The position numbers and the translations under genes were made by a program. From the NCBI RefSeq assembly GCF_047275745.1, contig NZ_JBKQWU010000001.1, positions 124,001 through 188,000 of the forward strand: a stretch of 64,000 bases of DNA, in the 5' to 3' direction. This DNA comes from Amaricoccus sp047275745. Lineage in GTDB: Bacteria > Pseudomonadota > Alphaproteobacteria > Rhodobacterales > Rhodobacteraceae. Shown here piece after piece: positions 26,222 to 34,567 of the stretch. Every line of letters starts with the position of its first letter. Position 1 is the first letter of the stretch. The notes under the pieces were generated by a model. It was given only the letters and a program-made list of their open reading frames with translations. It ran no database searches and had not been told where the DNA came from.

Positions 26222-27436
26222 TCAGGCCACCGCGCGGGAGAGCGCGCAGCGGCTCCAGAGATCGCCGAGCGCGCCGATCAGGTGATCGATATCCGCGTCG
26301 CTGTGATAGGGAGTCGGAGTCAGCCGCAGCCGCTCGCCGCCCTTCGGCACGGTCGGATAGTTGATCGGCTGGACATAGACGCCGTAGTCGCGGAGCAGGA
26401 TGTCGGACAGCATCTTGCACTTCACCGGGTCCTTCACCATCACCGGGACGATGTGGCTCGGGTTCGGCAGATGCGGGATTCCGATCGCGTCGAGCCTGGC
26501 GCGGACCTTCGCGACATTGGCGCGCTGGCGCGCGCGTTCGATCCCGCTTTCCTTCAGGTGCCGGATGCTCGCGCGGGCGCCGGCGGCGACGGCCGGCGGC
26601 AGCGCGGTGGTGAAGATGAAGCCGCTCGCGAAGCTGCGGATGAAATCCACGAGATCGCGCGAGCCGGTGACATAGCCGCCGACGACGCCGAAGGCCTTGC
26701 CGAGCGTGCCTTCGATCAGGGTCACGCGGTCCATCAGCCCCTCGCGCTCGGCGACGCCGCCGCCGCGCGGCCCGTACATCCCGACCGCGTGCACCTCGTC
26801 GAGATAGGTCATGGCGCCGTATTTCTCGGCGACCTCGACGATCTCCGCGATCGGGGCGATGTCGCCGTCCATCGAATAGACGCTCTCGAAGGCGACGACC
26901 TTCGGCGCGGCGGGATCGAGCGCGGCGAGATGCCGTTCGAGATCGCGCGGATCATTGTGCTTCCAGATCCGCTTTTCGCAGCGGGAATGACGGATGCCCT
27001 CGATCATGCTGGCGTGGTTGAGCGCGTCGGAGAGAATCACGCAGCCGTCGAGCTTCGCACCGAGCGTGCCGAGCGCGGCCCAGTTCGAGACATAGCCCGA
27101 GGTGAAGAGCAGCGCCGCCTCCTTGCCATGCAGGTCGGCGAGCTCGGCTTCGAGCAGGACGTGGTCGTGGTTGTTGCCGGAGATGTTGCGCGTGCCGCCC
27201 GCCCCCGCGCCGCAGCGGTCGATCGCCTCGTGCATCGCGGCGAGAACCGCCGGATGCTGGCCCATGCCGAGATAATCGTTGGAACACCAGACGGTTACGC
27301 CGCTGGTCCGGCCGTCCGCGTGACGGCGTGCGCGCGGGAAGGCGCCGTTCTCGCGCTCCAGTTCCGCGAAGACGCGGTAGTTGCCTTCGGCGCGGAGCGC
27401 GTCCAGATGCTGGCGGAACAGGGAATCGTAGTCCAT
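26222..27436 (-). CDS. hemA: 5-aminolevulinate synthase
   Basis: PLP enzyme of the C4 (Shemin) pathway that condenses glycine with succinyl-CoA to 5-aminolevulinate, the first step of heme synthesis. The 404-residue protein has WCSNDYLGMGQHP, GGTRNISGNNHDH, DEVHAVGMYGPRG and the PLP lysine in GTLGKAFG (Lys247). ATG 27436 follows GAAGGAAG; earlier in-frame starts precede the conserved MDYDSLF. The C4 pathway is typical of alphaproteobacteria. An Irr-box-like site lies about 195 bases upstream. Confidence 0.96.
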   Translation of the reverse strand: MDYDSLFRQHLDALRAEGNYRVFAELERENGAFPRARRHADGRTSGVTVWCSNDYLGMGQHPAVLAAMHEAIDRCGAGAGGTRNISGNNHDHVLLEAELADLHGKEAALLFTSGYVSNWAALGTLGAKLDGCVILSDALNHASMIEGIRHSRCEKRIWKHNDPRDLERHLAALDPAAPKVVAFESVYSMDGDIAPIAEIVEVAEKYGAMTYLDEVHAVGMYGPRGGGVAEREGLMDRVTLIEGTLGKAFGVVGGYVTGSRDLVDFIRSFASGFIFTTALPPAVAAGARASIRHLKESGIERARQRANVAKVRARLDAIGIPHLPNPSHIVPVMVKDPVKCKMLSDILLRDYGVYVQPINYPTVPKGGERLRLTPTPYHSDADIDHLIGALGDLWSRCALSRAVA

Positions 27437-27630
27437 CTCGCTTCCTTCGGCATTGGCGCGCCCACCCCGGGCACGACAGGGCGAGACGGAGGGCTCCGCC
27501 CGGATCGCCCGGTTCTCGGCCACCGGAAGCGCCAGGCGCGTCCTCGTGCCTTAGCATTTTTCCGGCTTCGGGAACCAGCCCCGACGAAAGCCGCATCCCG
27601 TTGGAACGCGGGGGAATCCCGGCGCGCCGA

Positions 27631-27646
27631 TTGGAACGATTCTAGC
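27631..27646 (-). promoter_or_regulatory. Irr-box-like sequence upstream of hemA
   Basis: TTGGAACGATTCTAGC matches the core of the Irr iron control element (GAACGATTCTA). It lies in the 277-base spacer upstream of hemA; a partial copy TTGGAACG also occurs at 27601-27608. The core GAACGATTC is shared with the site upstream of bfr. Confidence 0.5.
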
Positions 27647-27713
27647 CCGGTCCGGCCGATCGTCGCAAGCGCGGGCTGGAACGGAAATGCCTGAAAGTCC
27701 TTCAGGCGAAGCT

Positions 27714-28682
27714 TCAGTCCGCCGGCTGGCCTTTCAGGCGCGCGGCCAGCGGTTCGATGACGAAACCGACGAGCGGGATCAGCGCGAAACCGACCGCGAG
27801 GCCGATCACGCCGAAGCACGCCGCCTCGACCACCCAGCCGAAAAGCCCCGGAGCGAAGGGCGCGGCTTCGTGCGCCGCGACGGACAGCGCGTGGATCGTA
27901 TGCCCGGGCTCGGAGACGCCGAGGCTTTCGAGCGCATGGGTAAGGATGCCGCCCCCGACCCAGATCATCGCCGCCGTCCCGATGGCCGCCAGCAGCTTCA
28001 GGAAGGGCGGTGTCGTCTTGACGATCGCGAGCCCGATCCGGCGGCGCATCCCCTCGCCGCCCTTCGCCATCGCAAGGCCGATGTCGTCGGCCTTCACGAT
28101 CAGCGCGACGACGCCATAGACGGCGACCGTGATGATGAGCGCCACGACCGCGAGCACGGCGGCGCGGCTCCAGAACCCCTGGTCCGGGATCGAGGAGAGC
28201 GCGAGGACCATGATCTCGGCCGAGAGGATGAAATCGGTCCTGACCGCGCTCGCGACCTTGGCATCCTCGAGCTTGTCGGGGGTCGCGGCCTCCGGTTCGG
28301 GCTTGTCGTGATGGCCTTCGCCCCGGTGGAAGAGGATCTCGTAGACCTTCTCCGCCCCCTCATAGGCGAGATAGCAGCCGCCGAGGATCAGGAGCGGCGG
28401 GATCGCCCAGGGCGCGAACTGGCCGAGCAGGAGCGCGATCGGCAGCAGGAACACGAGCTTGTTGATGAGCGAGCCCCTGGCGATCCGGCCGATGATCGGC
28501 AGTTCGCGGCTCGGGTCCAGGCCGACGACATAGCGCGGCGTCACGGCGGCGTCGTCGATCAGGATTCCCGTCGATTTCACGCTGACCTTGGCCGCGTGGC
28601 CGACCACGTCGTCCACCGAGGCGGCTGCGAGTTTCGCAAGGCCCGCGATGTCATCGAGCAGGGCGATCAGTCCGACGCTCAT
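27714..28682 (-). CDS. DUF808 family inner-membrane protein (YedI-like)
   Basis: A 322-residue protein starting MSVGLIALLDDIAGLAKLAA, with VSVKSTGILIDDAAVTPRYV and about six hydrophobic segments from residue 68 onward, as in the DUF808/YedI family. Its function is not known. ATG 28682 follows GAGGA five bases upstream. It precedes hemA on the same strand by 277 bases and probably forms a separate transcript. Confidence 0.88.
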   Translation of the reverse strand: MSVGLIALLDDIAGLAKLAAASVDDVVGHAAKVSVKSTGILIDDAAVTPRYVVGLDPSRELPIIGRIARGSLINKLVFLLPIALLLGQFAPWAIPPLLILGGCYLAYEGAEKVYEILFHRGEGHHDKPEPEAATPDKLEDAKVASAVRTDFILSAEIMVLALSSIPDQGFWSRAAVLAVVALIITVAVYGVVALIVKADDIGLAMAKGGEGMRRRIGLAIVKTTPPFLKLLAAIGTAAMIWVGGGILTHALESLGVSEPGHTIHALSVAAHEAAPFAPGLFGWVVEAACFGVIGLAVGFALIPLVGFVIEPLAARLKGQPAD

Positions 28683-29154
28683 GCCTGTTCCTCATATCCG
28701 CTTCCGTCCCGGAGTCTGCCCCGGAACCGGGAACGAGACCACCCCGACGCAACGCCCGATTCCCGCCCGCGTTCCGGAACCCCGCGGAAACGGCCCCGCG
28801 GGGCTTCGTCGGTAAAACGTCGTCGGGGAAGCCCTCCCCTCAAAGAGCTTCCCCGGCGCGCGCGCGGCTTTCCCCCGGCCCGGCCGCCGCGCCCATGCCC
28901 GCGCCATCCGGACCCCACACCGGACGGAGCGCGCGATCGGGCGCGAAGGCTGAGAGCCTTGCCACGCATGGTCCCGGGACCGACAGGGCCCGCGCGGGAC
29001 GCAAACTGAAACCTGGAGGAAACGGCGGGTCTGTCGGGCGCTTCTGCCTCGGCCGCCGTGGGGATCACTATGCCAGCACGAGCGCGCAAGGCAAGAAGAT
29101 CATGCGAAGGAATTGAGGTGACTCAGAGCCTTGTTCGACGAAAACCCGAGACAT
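28683..29154. other. Non-coding spacer between ahcY and the DUF808 gene
   Basis: About 470 bases without a convincing gene. It contains the palindrome GCCCCGCGGGGC (28793-28804) and the nine-base inverted repeat CGGGGAAGC / GCTTCCCCG (28824-28855) with a 14-base loop. Short frames such as 28895-29116 have a low-complexity composition without conserved features. It probably holds the DUF808 promoter and possibly a structured RNA. Confidence 0.4.
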
Positions 29155-29184
29155 CGCCGCGCCCGGAAGAAACCGGGCGCGGCG
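29155..29184 (-). terminator. Terminator of ahcY
   Basis: A perfect 12-bp stem (CGCCGCGCCCGG / CCGGGCGCGGCG) with a six-base loop lies 20 bases beyond the ahcY stop. A T-run on the minus strand begins about ten bases past the stem. Confidence 0.7.
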
Positions 29185-29203
29185 GGGACGATCAGGGAAA
29201 TGA

Positions 29204-30595
29204 TCAGTAGCGGTAATGATCGGCCTTGAACGGGCCATCGACCGCGACGCCGATGTAATCGGCCTGCTCCGGCAGCAGTTCGGTCAGTTTCACGCCGATC
29301 TTTTCGAGATGCAGCCGCGCCACCTTCTCGTCGAGATGCTTCGGCAGAATGTAGACCTTGTTTTCGTACTCGTCACCCTTGGTGAAGAGCTCGATCTGCG
29401 CCAGCACCTGGTTGGTGAAGGAGGCCGACATCACGAAGGACGGATGACCGGTCGCATTGCCGAGGTTCAGAAGCCGGCCCTGGCTCAGCAGGATGATCCG
29501 CTTCCCGTCCGGGAAGCCGATCATGTCCACCTGATCCTTGATGTTGGTCCATTTCAGGTTCTTGAGCGCGGCGACCTGAATCTCGTTGTCGAAATGACCG
29601 ATATTGCCGACGATGGCCATGTCCTTCATCTCGCGCATGTGCTCGAGCCGGATCACGTCCTTGTTGCCGGTCGTGGTCACGAAGATGTCGGCCTTGCCCG
29701 CCACATCCTCCATGCGGACGACCTCGAACCCGTCCATCGCCGCCTGAAGCGCGCAGATCGGGTCGATCTCGGTCACCTGCACGCGCGCGCCGGCGCCGCG
29801 CAGCGAGGCGGCGGACCCCTTGCCCACGTCGCCGTAGCCGAGCACGACGGCGGTCTTGCCAGCCATCATCGTGTCGGTCGCACGCCGGATGCCATCGACG
29901 AGCGATTCCTTGCAGCCGTACTTGTTGTCGAATTTCGACTTGGTGACGGAATCATTCACATTGATCGCCGGGAAGGGCAGCCGGCCCTTCTCCATCAGCT
30001 GATAGAGGCGGTGAACGCCGGTCGTCGTCTCCTCGGAGACGCCCTTGATCTTGTGGCGCTGCTTGACGAACCAGCCCGGATCGGCGGCGAGGCGCTTCCT
30101 GATCTGGGCAAAGAAGTAGATCTCCTCCTCCGAGCCGGGCGTCTCGATCAGATCGGTCTCGCCTTCCTCGACCCGCGCGCCGGTCAGGATGTACATCGTC
30201 GCATCCCCGCCGTCGTCGAGGATCATGTTGGCGCCGTCATCGAAATCGAAGATCCGGTCGGTATAGGCCCAGTATTCCTCCAGCGTCTCGCCCTTCACGG
30301 CGAAGACCGGGATGCCGCTCGCCGCGATCGCCGCCGCGGCGTGATCCTGCGTCGAGAAGATGTTGCAGGACGCCCAGCGGACCTCGGCGCCGAGCGCGGC
30401 CAGCGTCTCGATCAGGACCGCGGTCTGGATCGTCATGTGCAGGCTGCCCGCGATCCGCGCGCCCTTGAGCGGCTGCGCCGCGCCGAACTCGGCCCGGAGC
30501 GCCATCAGCCCCGGCATCTCCGTCTCGGCGATATCCAGTTCCTTGCGACCGAACTCGGCCAGATTGATGTCCTTGACTACGTAATCAGTGCTCAT
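29204..30595 (-). CDS. ahcY: Adenosylhomocysteinase
   Basis: NAD-dependent enzyme that hydrolyses S-adenosylhomocysteine to adenosine and homocysteine, recycling the product of methyl transfer. The 463-residue protein has NVNDSVTKSKFDNKYGC with the catalytic lysine and aspartate region, the NAD-binding GYGDVGKGSA, and ends GPFKADHYRY as usual. ATG 30595 (MSTDYVVKDI) fits the family. No SAH riboswitch motif was recognised in the 175-base upstream region. Confidence 0.97.
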   Translation of the reverse strand: MSTDYVVKDINLAEFGRKELDIAETEMPGLMALRAEFGAAQPLKGARIAGSLHMTIQTAVLIETLAALGAEVRWASCNIFSTQDHAAAAIAASGIPVFAVKGETLEEYWAYTDRIFDFDDGANMILDDGGDATMYILTGARVEEGETDLIETPGSEEEIYFFAQIRKRLAADPGWFVKQRHKIKGVSEETTTGVHRLYQLMEKGRLPFPAINVNDSVTKSKFDNKYGCKESLVDGIRRATDTMMAGKTAVVLGYGDVGKGSAASLRGAGARVQVTEIDPICALQAAMDGFEVVRMEDVAGKADIFVTTTGNKDVIRLEHMREMKDMAIVGNIGHFDNEIQVAALKNLKWTNIKDQVDMIGFPDGKRIILLSQGRLLNLGNATGHPSFVMSASFTNQVLAQIELFTKGDEYENKVYILPKHLDEKVARLHLEKIGVKLTELLPEQADYIGVAVDGPFKADHYRY

Positions 30596-30746
30596 GCGAA
30601 AAACTCCGAACGACATTGGCCGAACTCGAACCCAGCCCGCGTTTAGCAGCCGATCCCGCCCTCGACAACCGCGGGCCGCGCAGTCTTAGATGCGGTGCTT
30701 AATTCCGGCGGCTTCACGCTCCCGCCCGCCTGGGTTGACCGCGTGG

Positions 30747-30759
30747 GTTGACGGTCAAC
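30747..30759. promoter_or_regulatory. Palindrome GTTGAC-G-GTCAAC upstream of GT8 gene
   Basis: A perfect 6+1+6 inverted repeat just before the ribosome-binding site of the glycosyltransferase gene. A related direct copy, GGGTTGACCG (30732-30741), precedes it. Position and symmetry suggest an operator in the ahcY/GT8 divergent region. Confidence 0.4.
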
Positions 30760-30771
30760 GGGAGACCTCGA

Positions 30772-31740
30772 GTGACGATCCGCCTCATCTCCGACATGGG
30801 CCCGGCGCACGACAAGGCGATCGTCTTCGCCTGCGACGGCAACTACATGCCTTTCGCCTGGCTCGCGGCCTTCCTCATCTCCGCGCTGTCGCCGGGGCGC
30901 GATTTCGACATCTGCCTCGCGTCGATGGAGATGCCGGAAATCCCGGCGGGCCTCGAGCCGATCGGCGCCCGCCCCTGCCGCGTCGAGACGGGCGGCGTCT
31001 TCGCCGCGCTTTGCCGCGACGCTCGCCGGACGGAGACCGCCTATCTGCGCTACGCCCTGCCCCGCGCCTTCGCGGGGCAGTACCGCCGCCTGCTCTATCT
31101 CGACGCGGACACCTTCCCGCAGGCGGGCGATTTCTCGGCGCTCCTCGACATCGACCTCCGCGGCCACGCGCTCGGCGCCGTCCGCGACAATTCGCAGTGG
31201 CGCACGCCGGGACGGCTGCCCCGCTCCAGCAAGCGGCTGGGCCTGCCGCGCGCGCCCTATTTCAACAGCGGCGTGCTTCTGATCGATACCGCCGCCTATG
31301 AGGAGCAGAAGGTGCTGGACCGCTGCCTCGAACTCGGCGCGAGCCATCCGCCGGAGCAGATCGGTCTCGACCAGGACCTGATCAACGCCACTCTGCGCGG
31401 CGACTGGGCGGAACTCTCGCCGCTCTGGAACTGGCAGTACACCTGGGCCACGCGGCTGCTGGAGGGGATGGTCGGGGCCAATGTCGTGCATTTCATCGGC
31501 CACAAGAAGCCCTGGAAACACGATGGCGGCGAGTTGCCTCCGCGGTTCCGCCGCGCCTATCGCGCCTTTCTCGCGACGCATTTCCCCGATTTCCCCGCGA
31601 TCGGCCCCGATGGCACGCCGCCGCACGCCAACCCCGGCTTTCTCTACAAGCTCTACCTCAAGCACCTCCTCAGCACCCGGCCGATGATCTCCTACCTCTC
31701 GCGCTTCCCCGACGATCTCACGGTGCGCGACCCGGAGTGA
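30772..31740 (+). CDS. Glycosyltransferase family 8 protein
   Basis: A 322-residue LgtC-like, GT-A fold retaining glycosyltransferase. The metal-binding D-x-D is seen as LYLDADTF (Asp111/Asp113), with APYFNSGVLLID, the GLDQDLINATL block and the C-terminal HFIGHKKPWKH that binds the second metal site. GTG 30772 is chosen because GGGAG lies seven bases upstream; an upstream TTG would overlap the palindrome. It may add sugars to lipopolysaccharide or a capsule; acceptor unknown. Confidence 0.88.
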   Translation: MTIRLISDMGPAHDKAIVFACDGNYMPFAWLAAFLISALSPGRDFDICLASMEMPEIPAGLEPIGARPCRVETGGVFAALCRDARRTETAYLRYALPRAFAGQYRRLLYLDADTFPQAGDFSALLDIDLRGHALGAVRDNSQWRTPGRLPRSSKRLGLPRAPYFNSGVLLIDTAAYEEQKVLDRCLELGASHPPEQIGLDQDLINATLRGDWAELSPLWNWQYTWATRLLEGMVGANVVHFIGHKKPWKHDGGELPPRFRRAYRAFLATHFPDFPAIGPDGTPPHANPGFLYKLYLKHLLSTRPMISYLSRFPDDLTVRDPE

Positions 31741-31835
31741 CCCCGCTCCCGCCCATGGCCACGCGTCTCGACAAGGACGGCGGCGGGGGCTAGCACCGGG
31801 AACCCACGACGAGGCGCACGACGCGGGAGGCGGAG

Positions 31836-32435
31836 ATGGCGCAGGCGCGCGCATGGCAGAGGATGTTGTCGGGGCGCAGGCTCGACCTGCTCGACCCCTC
31901 GCCGCTTGACATCGAGATCGAGGACATCGCTCATGGCCTCGCCTTCGTCGCGCGCTGGAACGGGCAGACGATCGGCGACTTCCCCTATTCGGTGGCCGAG
32001 CATTCGCTGCTGGTCGAGGAGATCTACGGGCAGCTAGACCCGAGGCCCCAGGCGCGCTGGCGGCTCGCGGCGCTGCTCCACGACGCGCCGGAATACGTGA
32101 TCGGGGACATGATCTCGCCGGTGAAGGCGGCGGTCGGCGGCGGCTACGCCGCGCTCGACAAGCGGCTCGCGCAGGCGGTGCATGTCCGCTTCGGCCTGCC
32201 CCCGGTCCTGCCGCCTTCGATCAAGGCGCGGATCAAGCGGGCGGACCGGATCTCCGCCTGGATCGAGGCGGTGCGGCTTGCCGGGTTCACGGTGAGCGAG
32301 GCCGACCGGTATTTCGGCGACGCCCGGGCGGCCGGGCTCGAAGGCCATGCGCTGACGCCCCGTCCGCCGGCGGAGGTCAAGCAGGCGTTCATCGCGCGGT
32401 TCCGCGACCTCATGGCGCGGTGCGAGACCGTCTGA
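31836..32435 (+). CDS. HD-domain phosphohydrolase (YfbR-like)
   Basis: A 199-residue HD-superfamily protein. The metal-binding residues are His56 (SVAEHSLLV), His82-Asp83 (LLHDAPEYVIGD) and a later aspartate near KRADRISAWIEA. YfbR-type members are 5'-nucleotidases acting on deoxynucleoside monophosphates; here the substrate is unproven. ATG 31836 follows GGGAGGCGGAG. It has its own spacer on both sides. Confidence 0.82.
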   Translation: MAQARAWQRMLSGRRLDLLDPSPLDIEIEDIAHGLAFVARWNGQTIGDFPYSVAEHSLLVEEIYGQLDPRPQARWRLAALLHDAPEYVIGDMISPVKAAVGGGYAALDKRLAQAVHVRFGLPPVLPPSIKARIKRADRISAWIEAVRLAGFTVSEADRYFGDARAAGLEGHALTPRPPAEVKQAFIARFRDLMARCETV

Positions 32436-32610
32436 ACGTCGCGGGCGGCGCTCCGTTGGGCGCAGCGGCTGCCGGATCGAGGCCAGGTAGGGGGCCAAGC
32501 GGGGCCGGGAACGACAAATGGCCGGGTTTTGGCTTGACGCCCGCGGCCCGCTCACCCACCTAGTTCGGCAACCGGACGCAGCCCGCGCGCGTCGCATGAG
32601 GATAGTCGCA

Positions 32611-33513
32611 ATGGATCTCACACCCCCCAAGCAGCCCCCTTCGGACCTCGTCAAGGACGGGAACGAAGCCAGCTTCATGGCCGATGTGATCGAAGCGTCG
32701 ATGGAAGTCCCGGTCATCGTCGATTTCTGGGCGCCCTGGTGCGGCCCCTGCAAGACGCTCGGCCCCGCGCTCGAACAGGCGGTGGCGGCGGCGAAGGGCA
32801 AGATCCGCATGGTCAAGGTCGATGTCGACCAGAACCAGCGGCTCGCCGCCCAGCTCAGGGTGCAGTCGATCCCCGCCGTCTTCGCCTTCTACCGCGGCCA
32901 GCCGGTGGACGCCTTCATGGGCGCGCAGTCGCCGGCGCAGATCAAGGCCTTCCTCGACCGGCTCATCGCAGAATCCGGCGGCAATGCCGGGCTCGAGGAC
33001 GCGCTGGCGATGGCCGAGGAGATGCTTGAAGAGGGCGCGGTCGCGGATGCCGCGCAGACCTTCTCGGCGATCCTCGTCGAGGATGAGGGCAACCCCGCCG
33101 CGCTCGGCGGGCTCGCGCGTGCGCATCTCGCGCTCGGCGAGATCGACAAGGCGAAGGCGATCCTCGGCCTCGCGCCGAAGGAAAAGCTCAACGACCCCGC
33201 GATCCTCGCCGCCCGCGCCCAGATCGAACTGGCCGGAAGCGGCGCCGACGCGGGCGAGGCCGCCGAGCTCGCCGCCGAGGTCGAGCGCGATCCCGCGAAC
33301 CACCAGGCGCGGTTCGATCTCGCCGACGCGCTCTATGCCAAGGGCGACGCGGAAGGCGCGATTTCCCAGCTGCTCGAGCTTTTCCGCCGCGATCGCGAGT
33401 GGAACGAGGGCGCGGCGAAGGCCCGGCTCTTCACGCTCTTCGACAGCCTCGGCCCCAAGGACCCCGCGGTGCTGAAGGGCCGGCGCAGTCTCTCGTCGAT
33501 GATCTTCGCCTGA
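32611..33513 (+). CDS. trxA: CnoX/YbbN-like thioredoxin with TPR domain
   Basis: A 300-residue protein with an N-terminal thioredoxin fold, VIVDFWAPWCGPCKTLGP (Cys44, Cys47), followed by a C-terminal TPR-like helical region (about residues 130-300). This architecture matches CnoX/YbbN, a holdase that protects proteins from chlorine-type oxidants and cooperates with GroEL. Unlike E. coli CnoX the C-x-x-C is intact, so it may also be redox active. ATG 32611 is chosen over ATG 32596 because GAGGA lies at the right distance. The next gene starts 20 bases downstream. Confidence 0.87.
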   Translation: MDLTPPKQPPSDLVKDGNEASFMADVIEASMEVPVIVDFWAPWCGPCKTLGPALEQAVAAAKGKIRMVKVDVDQNQRLAAQLRVQSIPAVFAFYRGQPVDAFMGAQSPAQIKAFLDRLIAESGGNAGLEDALAMAEEMLEEGAVADAAQTFSAILVEDEGNPAALGGLARAHLALGEIDKAKAILGLAPKEKLNDPAILAARAQIELAGSGADAGEAAELAAEVERDPANHQARFDLADALYAKGDAEGAISQLLELFRRDREWNEGAAKARLFTLFDSLGPKDPAVLKGRRSLSSMIFA

Positions 33514-33533
33514 CGGCTCCGGGGAGGCGCGGC

Positions 33534-34202
33534 ATGGCGAAGGCGATATTCACCCTGGCTGATCTACCGGACTGCATCCCGGTCTTTCCGCTGCCGGGCG
33601 CCCTGCTGCTGCCCCGCGCGCGGCTGCCGCTCAACATCTTCGAGCCACGCTATCTCGCGATGCTCGAGGACACGCTCAAGACGCCGCACCGGCTCATCGG
33701 CATGGTACAGCCGGTGCCGGTGCCCGGTGGACGGCCGGGCGCCGATACGGTCCGGCTGCACCAGATCGGTTGCGCCGGCCGCGTCACCGCGCTGCAGGAG
33801 ACCGAGGACGGACGCTACCTGATCACGCTCTCGGGCGTCTGCCGGTTCCGGATGGGCGATCAGCGCGAGGGGTTCACACCCTATCTCCGGGCCGAGGTGG
33901 ACTGGTCCGATTTCGAACGCGACCTTGCCCGGGTGGAGCGCGATCCCGGCTTCGACCGCGACGCCTTTCTCGAGGTGCTGGCCCGGTTCTTCGCCGCCGC
34001 CCAGCTCAATTCCGACTGGGACAGCCTGAAGGAAGCGGAACCGGAGCTGCTCATCAATTCGCTCTCGATCCTCTGCCCCTTCGATCCCGAGGAGAAACAG
34101 GCGCTGCTCGAAGCGCCGACGCTCGAGACGCGGCGCGAGACGCTGGTGACGCTGATGGAATTCGCTCTCAGGAGCGGTGGCGACGAGGGACAGATCCAGT
34201 GA
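33534..34202 (+). CDS. LON peptidase substrate-binding domain protein
   Basis: A 222-residue stand-alone Lon-N (PUA-like) domain: IPVFPLPGALLLPRARLPLNIFEPRYLAMLED is the typical start, and the middle holds GCAGRVTALQETEDGRYLITLSGVCRF. No ATPase or protease domain is present. Its role is not established. GGGGAGG precedes the ATG, and its stop overlaps the next GTG by four bases, placing it in an operon with the thioredoxin and the Trm112-like gene. Confidence 0.88.
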   Translation: MAKAIFTLADLPDCIPVFPLPGALLLPRARLPLNIFEPRYLAMLEDTLKTPHRLIGMVQPVPVPGGRPGADTVRLHQIGCAGRVTALQETEDGRYLITLSGVCRFRMGDQREGFTPYLRAEVDWSDFERDLARVERDPGFDRDAFLEVLARFFAAAQLNSDWDSLKEAEPELLINSLSILCPFDPEEKQALLEAPTLETRRETLVTLMEFALRSGGDEGQIQ

Positions 34203-34507
34203 CCGACACGCCCGACGACCACCCCGGCCCCGAGATTCCGGGCCCGGAACGTCCCGGCCCGGAACTCCCTCGCTCCGATGCCACCGATGCGGCGACCACC
34301 GATCCGATGACCAGCGATGCCGAAGCCGCCGCGCCGCCGATCGACAGGCGGATGCTCGAATATCTGGTCTGCCCCGTCACCCGTGGATCGCTGGTCTATG
34401 ATCCCGCGCGGCGGGAACTGATCTCGCGCGGGGCGCATCTCGCCTTCCCGATCCACGGCGGCATTCCGGTCATGCTCATCGACGAGGCACGCCGCCTCGA
34501 CGATTGA
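34199..34507 (+). CDS. Trm112/UPF0434 family protein with repetitive N-terminal extension
   Basis: The C-terminal 60 residues are a Trm112-like domain: MLEYLVCPVTRGSLVYDPARRELISRGAHLAFPIHGGIPVML. Trm112 proteins activate methyltransferases by beta-zipper contact; only one cysteine of the zinc pattern remains. The N-terminal 40 residues are Pro/Asp-rich with three PGPE-x units. GTG 34199 overlaps the previous stop and follows GAGGGA; ATG 34307 would remove the extension and is the alternative. It is the last gene before the convergent hemE. Confidence 0.8.
   Translation: MTDTPDDHPGPEIPGPERPGPELPRSDATDAATTDPMTSDAEAAAPPIDRRMLEYLVCPVTRGSLVYDPARRELISRGAHLAFPIHGGIPVMLIDEARRLDD
34223..34267 (+). 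repeat. Three 15-base tandem units in the UPF0434 gene
   Basis: CCCGGCCCGGAAC-type units encode P-G-P-E-I, P-G-P-E-R and P-G-P-E-L in frame. The copies differ at a few positions. Confidence 0.6.
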
Positions 34508-34567
34508 AACTGGGCGGGCTGAGGCCGCCCTGCGCGGGCCGTCCGGTCAACCGGAATCTCGGCGCGG

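Noticed and set aside
29070..29210. Possible 46-codon frame starting MPARARKARR near the end of ahcY
   Set aside because: It runs through the ahcY terminator hairpin and into the ahcY stop on the opposite strand, has a weak ribosome-binding site and no recognisable features.
30596..30771. SAH riboswitch upstream of ahcY
   Set aside because: The conserved SAH-riboswitch core was looked for on the minus strand and not recognised.
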